Source of the DNA: CAYTNY01 sp964439215
Lineage (GTDB): Bacteria > Oederibacteriota > PGYV01 > CAYTNY01
Reading direction: 5' to 3'
NCBI GenBank assembly: GCA_964439215.1
Contig: CAYTNY010000093.1
Coordinates: 1-7,961, forward strand
Length of the DNA stretch: 7,961 bases
The notes below the pieces were generated by a model. That model was not told the DNA's origin, ran no database searches, and worked only from the letters and a program-made list of their open reading frames with translations. The position numbers and the translations under genes were made by a program. Positions 6,406 to 7,961 of this stretch are shown one piece after another. The stretch's first letter is position 1. Each line of letters opens with the position of its first letter.

Positions 6406-6424
6406 TTATCCCTATAAGGGATAA
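6406..6424. promoter_or_regulatory. 19-bp palindrome upstream of the helical-bundle gene
   Basis: TTATCCC (6406-6412) and GGGATAA (6418-6424) form a perfect 7-bp inverted repeat around a TATAA centre. It lies about 6 bases upstream of the ribosome binding site of the minus-strand gene at 6388. The size and symmetry suit a dimeric repressor operator, or a leader hairpin that could affect access to the ribosome binding site. No well-formed promoter hexamers are recognised around it, so the transcription start is unknown. Confidence 0.4.
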
Positions 6425-6479
6425 AGCAATATATATGCCGTCCGTCTTTATTTACCTGCACGGATTAAATGCTTTTTCC

Positions 6480-6495
6480 GCGCATAAAAATGCGC
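6480..6495. other. Perfect short hairpin in the gap between 6388 and 6599
   Basis: GCGCAT (6480-6485) and ATGCGC (6490-6495) pair perfectly around an AAAA centre. On the plus strand it is followed by acttttatt. On the minus strand, the direction of both neighbouring genes, it is followed by ggaaaaag, which is not a terminator tail. It lies about 100 bases past the lipoprotein stop codon. It may end or slow minus-strand transcription, but the evidence is weak. Confidence 0.3.
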
Positions 6496-6598
6496 ACTTT
6501 TATTCATTTACGCTTTTACTCAAATCATTTCGCTATATTTTTCATCCGCGTTCTTCTTTTATGATTTTTAAAAGGCTCCTGCCTGTATTTTTCCGGAA

Positions 6599-7405
6599 CT
6601 ACCTGTATGTTTTCTCGTAAAAACCTTTTTTCCCTTTTTCATAGGCAATAACCCTTACAATATCCGGCGCGCCCAATTTCTCCGGGGCATCTTCTCCGCC
6701 AAGGGTTTTAAGATTATCCGGTTTCACGGTAAGGGACCTGTTCCTGCTTATTTTATCCGCTTTTTTTATATAAACATCCCTTACATCCCCGTCTTCATAT
6801 ATAAAATATACGGTTATACCGCTCCAGTCATGAAAACTTTTATTTTTTATTGTCTTTGCCGGCGACATCATAAATCCCTGTACTTCAGCTTTTAACTCAA
6901 TTTCCGCATCCGCGCCGGTATCAAATCCGCTGTCCGGTATTTCTTTTTTTTCCTCTTTTTTATCTTCACTGTCCTCATTGTTCTTTTTTTCCCCTGCCGG
7001 ACTTCTTATTATTTTCTTATCCTTCAGGAACATCTCTTTATCCGTCAGGCCGGCGTATTTTCTGCCGGCTTTTCTTAGAAACTCCCCGGCTTTATCCTCC
7101 CCTGAACGCGAAACATCACTTATATCCACTATCAGATTTTCCTGTGTTTTTATAATAACAATGGAAAGCCTGGGCAGAAGAGCCGCATACCATACATTGT
7201 TCGTATAATCAGCCGCTGAGATTACACCGGAATCTTTATCCGCAGACTCCAGCTGATATCCCATTTCATTGACCGCAAGCAAAGAAGCTTCAAAAAATCC
7301 GGAATATTCTGTTTTTTCATCAAATACAATATTCCTGTGTCCGGATGACGCGCATCCTGACATAAACAAAAAAAACGCCGCTGTTATAAAAAGAAACTTT
7401 TTCAT
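6599..7405 (-). CDS. Putative envelope lipoprotein, unrecognised family
   Basis: The 268-aa protein begins with a short basic n-region (MKK), a hydrophobic core (FLFITAAFFLF) and the lipobox-like MSGC. This predicts signal peptidase II cleavage and lipidation of Cys18. Residue 19 is Ala, so there is no Asp-type inner-membrane retention signal, and outer-membrane anchoring is plausible if the host is diderm. An N-terminal domain (about 27-125) looks like a small alpha/beta fold, and its pattern (helix, then DSGVISAADY, then beta strands) recalls small lipoprotein domains. A highly charged Lys/Glu/Asp linker follows (about 137-168). A C-terminal region (about 169-268) is probably beta-rich, with ITVYFIYEDGDVRDVYI. 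I do not recognise the family. The start is 14 bases after the stop of the upstream surface-protein gene, and an AGAAGG site overlapping that stop codon precedes the ATG. This points to one transcript and possible translational coupling. A weak hairpin follows the stop. Confidence 0.8.
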   Translation of the reverse strand: MKKFLFITAAFFLFMSGCASSGHRNIVFDEKTEYSGFFEASLLAVNEMGYQLESADKDSGVISAADYTNNVWYAALLPRLSIVIIKTQENLIVDISDVSRSGEDKAGEFLRKAGRKYAGLTDKEMFLKDKKIIRSPAGEKKNNEDSEDKKEEKKEIPDSGFDTGADAEIELKAEVQGFMMSPAKTIKNKSFHDWSGITVYFIYEDGDVRDVYIKKADKISRNRSLTVKPDNLKTLGGEDAPEKLGAPDIVRVIAYEKGKKGFYEKTYR

Positions 7406-7419
7406 TGTTGTTCCGCCTT

Positions 7420-7961
7420 CTAGTGTCTTTTAATCAGAAATCTGCTTATTTTTTCTTTTGCGGGAGCAGCGTCTTCAGGCACCATCCTGTAACGCACAAA
7501 ATAAACACCCGGCCCGAGATCTGAAACATCCACGGTTATTTTTCCTCTGCCTGAAAATATGCCCTTATTATCCGTTAATATTTTTCTTCCGTCAACAGTA
7601 TATACCTCCACTGTTATTTCCCCGGAAGTTTCTATGCTGTAAAAAATATGCGTGTTTAAACCGGTTTTGCCGGGATTGGGATAAGGAGCACCTTCCCCCG
7701 CCTCAGGCACCGCAGCTCCGGTATCCGGTGTTTTTGTGGGTGTTGCGGTTGCGGTGTTTATAATTATCAGTGTCCGTGTTTCCGTGGCTGAAAACGAAAC
7801 TGTCTGCGTTGCTGTTTCAACAGCTGACGGAGAAGCTGTCCGCGTTATTGTCTGCGTTGCTGTTTCAGTAACCGACGGAGAAACTGTCCGCGTTATTGTC
7901 TGCGTCGCTGTTTCAGTAACCGACGGAGAAACTGTCCGCGTTATTGTCTGTGTTGCTGTTT
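7420..7961 (-). CDS. Secreted/surface protein C-terminus: Thr-rich repeat linker plus FlgD-Ig/T9SS-like sorting domain (partial)
   Basis: The right window edge cuts this gene. The last 179 codons are visible, with no start codon and a TAG stop at 7420. The first 80 or so visible residues are a low-complexity Thr/Ser/Pro linker built on a 16-residue unit (ATQTITRTVSPSVTET), ending in NTATATPTKTP. The final domain (about 92-179) starts with PYPNP, continues through beta-strand patterns (GEITVEVYTVDGRKIL, DLGPGVYFVRY) and ends KISRFLIKRH. This layout fits FlgD-Ig-like or type A T9SS C-terminal domains, which direct export to the cell surface. The Thr-rich stretch is a likely extended, possibly glycosylated spacer. 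The N-terminal functional domain lies outside the window, so the activity is unknown. A GTG at 7710 is in frame but is internal to the reading frame and is not the start. The gene is followed 14 bases later by the lipoprotein gene, probably in the same operon. Confidence 0.85.
   Translation of the reverse strand, partial: TATQTITRTVSPSVTETATQTITRTVSPSVTETATQTITRTASPSAVETATQTVSFSATETRTLIIINTATATPTKTPDTGAAVPEAGEGAPYPNPGKTGLNTHIFYSIETSGEITVEVYTVDGRKILTDNKGIFSGRGKITVDVSDLGPGVYFVRYRMVPEDAAPAKEKISRFLIKRH
7801..7961 (-). repeat. 48-bp tandem repeats encoding the Thr-rich linker
   Basis: A 48-bp unit is repeated in frame: 7873-7920 and 7825-7872 are full copies, 7921-7961 is a copy cut by the window edge, and about 7801-7824 begins a degenerate copy that lacks four codons. 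The edge copy and 7873-7920 differ mainly at third codon positions (gca/gcg, aca/acg), so the protein unit is kept while DNA drifts. Further copies may lie beyond the edge. In-frame units of this length can expand or contract by slippage or recombination, changing linker length. Confidence 0.85.

Noticed and set aside
6567..6584. An intrinsic terminator for the lipoprotein gene (AGGC-AGGA-GCCT followed by TTTT on the minus strand)
   Set aside because: The stem is only 4 bp and the T-run is short and interrupted, which is too weak to call as a feature.
7801..7961. A CRISPR array, suggested by regularly repeated 48-bp units
   Set aside because: The units are contiguous without unique spacers, stay in one reading frame and encode a Thr-rich linker.

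Overview
The window looks like a chromosomal segment of an anaerobic, AT-leaning bacterium. It carries five protein genes, one of them cut by the right edge, and two sizeable non-coding blocks. Two signals bear on the host. The first is a very large oxygen-sensitive-type Fe-S protein of the 2-hydroxyacyl-CoA dehydratase activase family. The second is a surface protein in which a Thr-rich TxTxT linker leads into a PYPNP...GVYFVRY...FLIKRH C-terminal domain, resembling FlgD-Ig/T9SS-type sorting domains. This pairing reminds me of FCB-type or candidate-phylum bacteria (Goldbacteria-like), but that placement is inference only.

Left block (1-4950). A single giant gene on the minus strand (441-4802, 1453 aa) encodes two activase ASKHA domains, a Cys-rich segment, a DUF2229-type region and an HgdB-like C-terminal region. 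It has its own sigma70-like promoter and a ribosome binding site. The gene is enclosed by a 50-bp inverted repeat (about 230-280 and 4901-4951, 46/50 identical by hand). Outside that pair lies a roughly 200-bp direct repeat (1-226 and 4994-5190) whose copies fold into several hairpins. No transposase or recombinase is visible.

Middle block (4951-6400). The second direct-repeat copy is followed by a short regulatory-looking region with 21-bp-spaced direct repeats, then a plus-strand gene (5418-5984) for a two-pass membrane protein with a possible PH-like cytoplasmic tail. This gene converges, with 23 bases between stop codons, on a minus-strand gene (6008-6388) for a small helical-bundle protein resembling the S23/bAvd four-helix family. 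That gene has a strong ribosome binding site and an operator-like palindrome just upstream.

Right block (6400-7961). An apparent minus-strand operon runs in from beyond the right edge. Its first gene is the partial surface protein with 48-bp tandem repeats. A lipoprotein gene follows 14 bases later, with a ribosome binding site abutting the upstream stop codon. Both products are predicted to be exported, so they may act together at the cell envelope.

The most unusual signal is the nested repeat architecture around the activase gene: direct repeats outside, inverted repeats inside, and the gene with its own promoter at the centre. It could be a non-autonomous mobile or invertible cassette, or simply an accumulation of small dispersed repeats at the gene borders.
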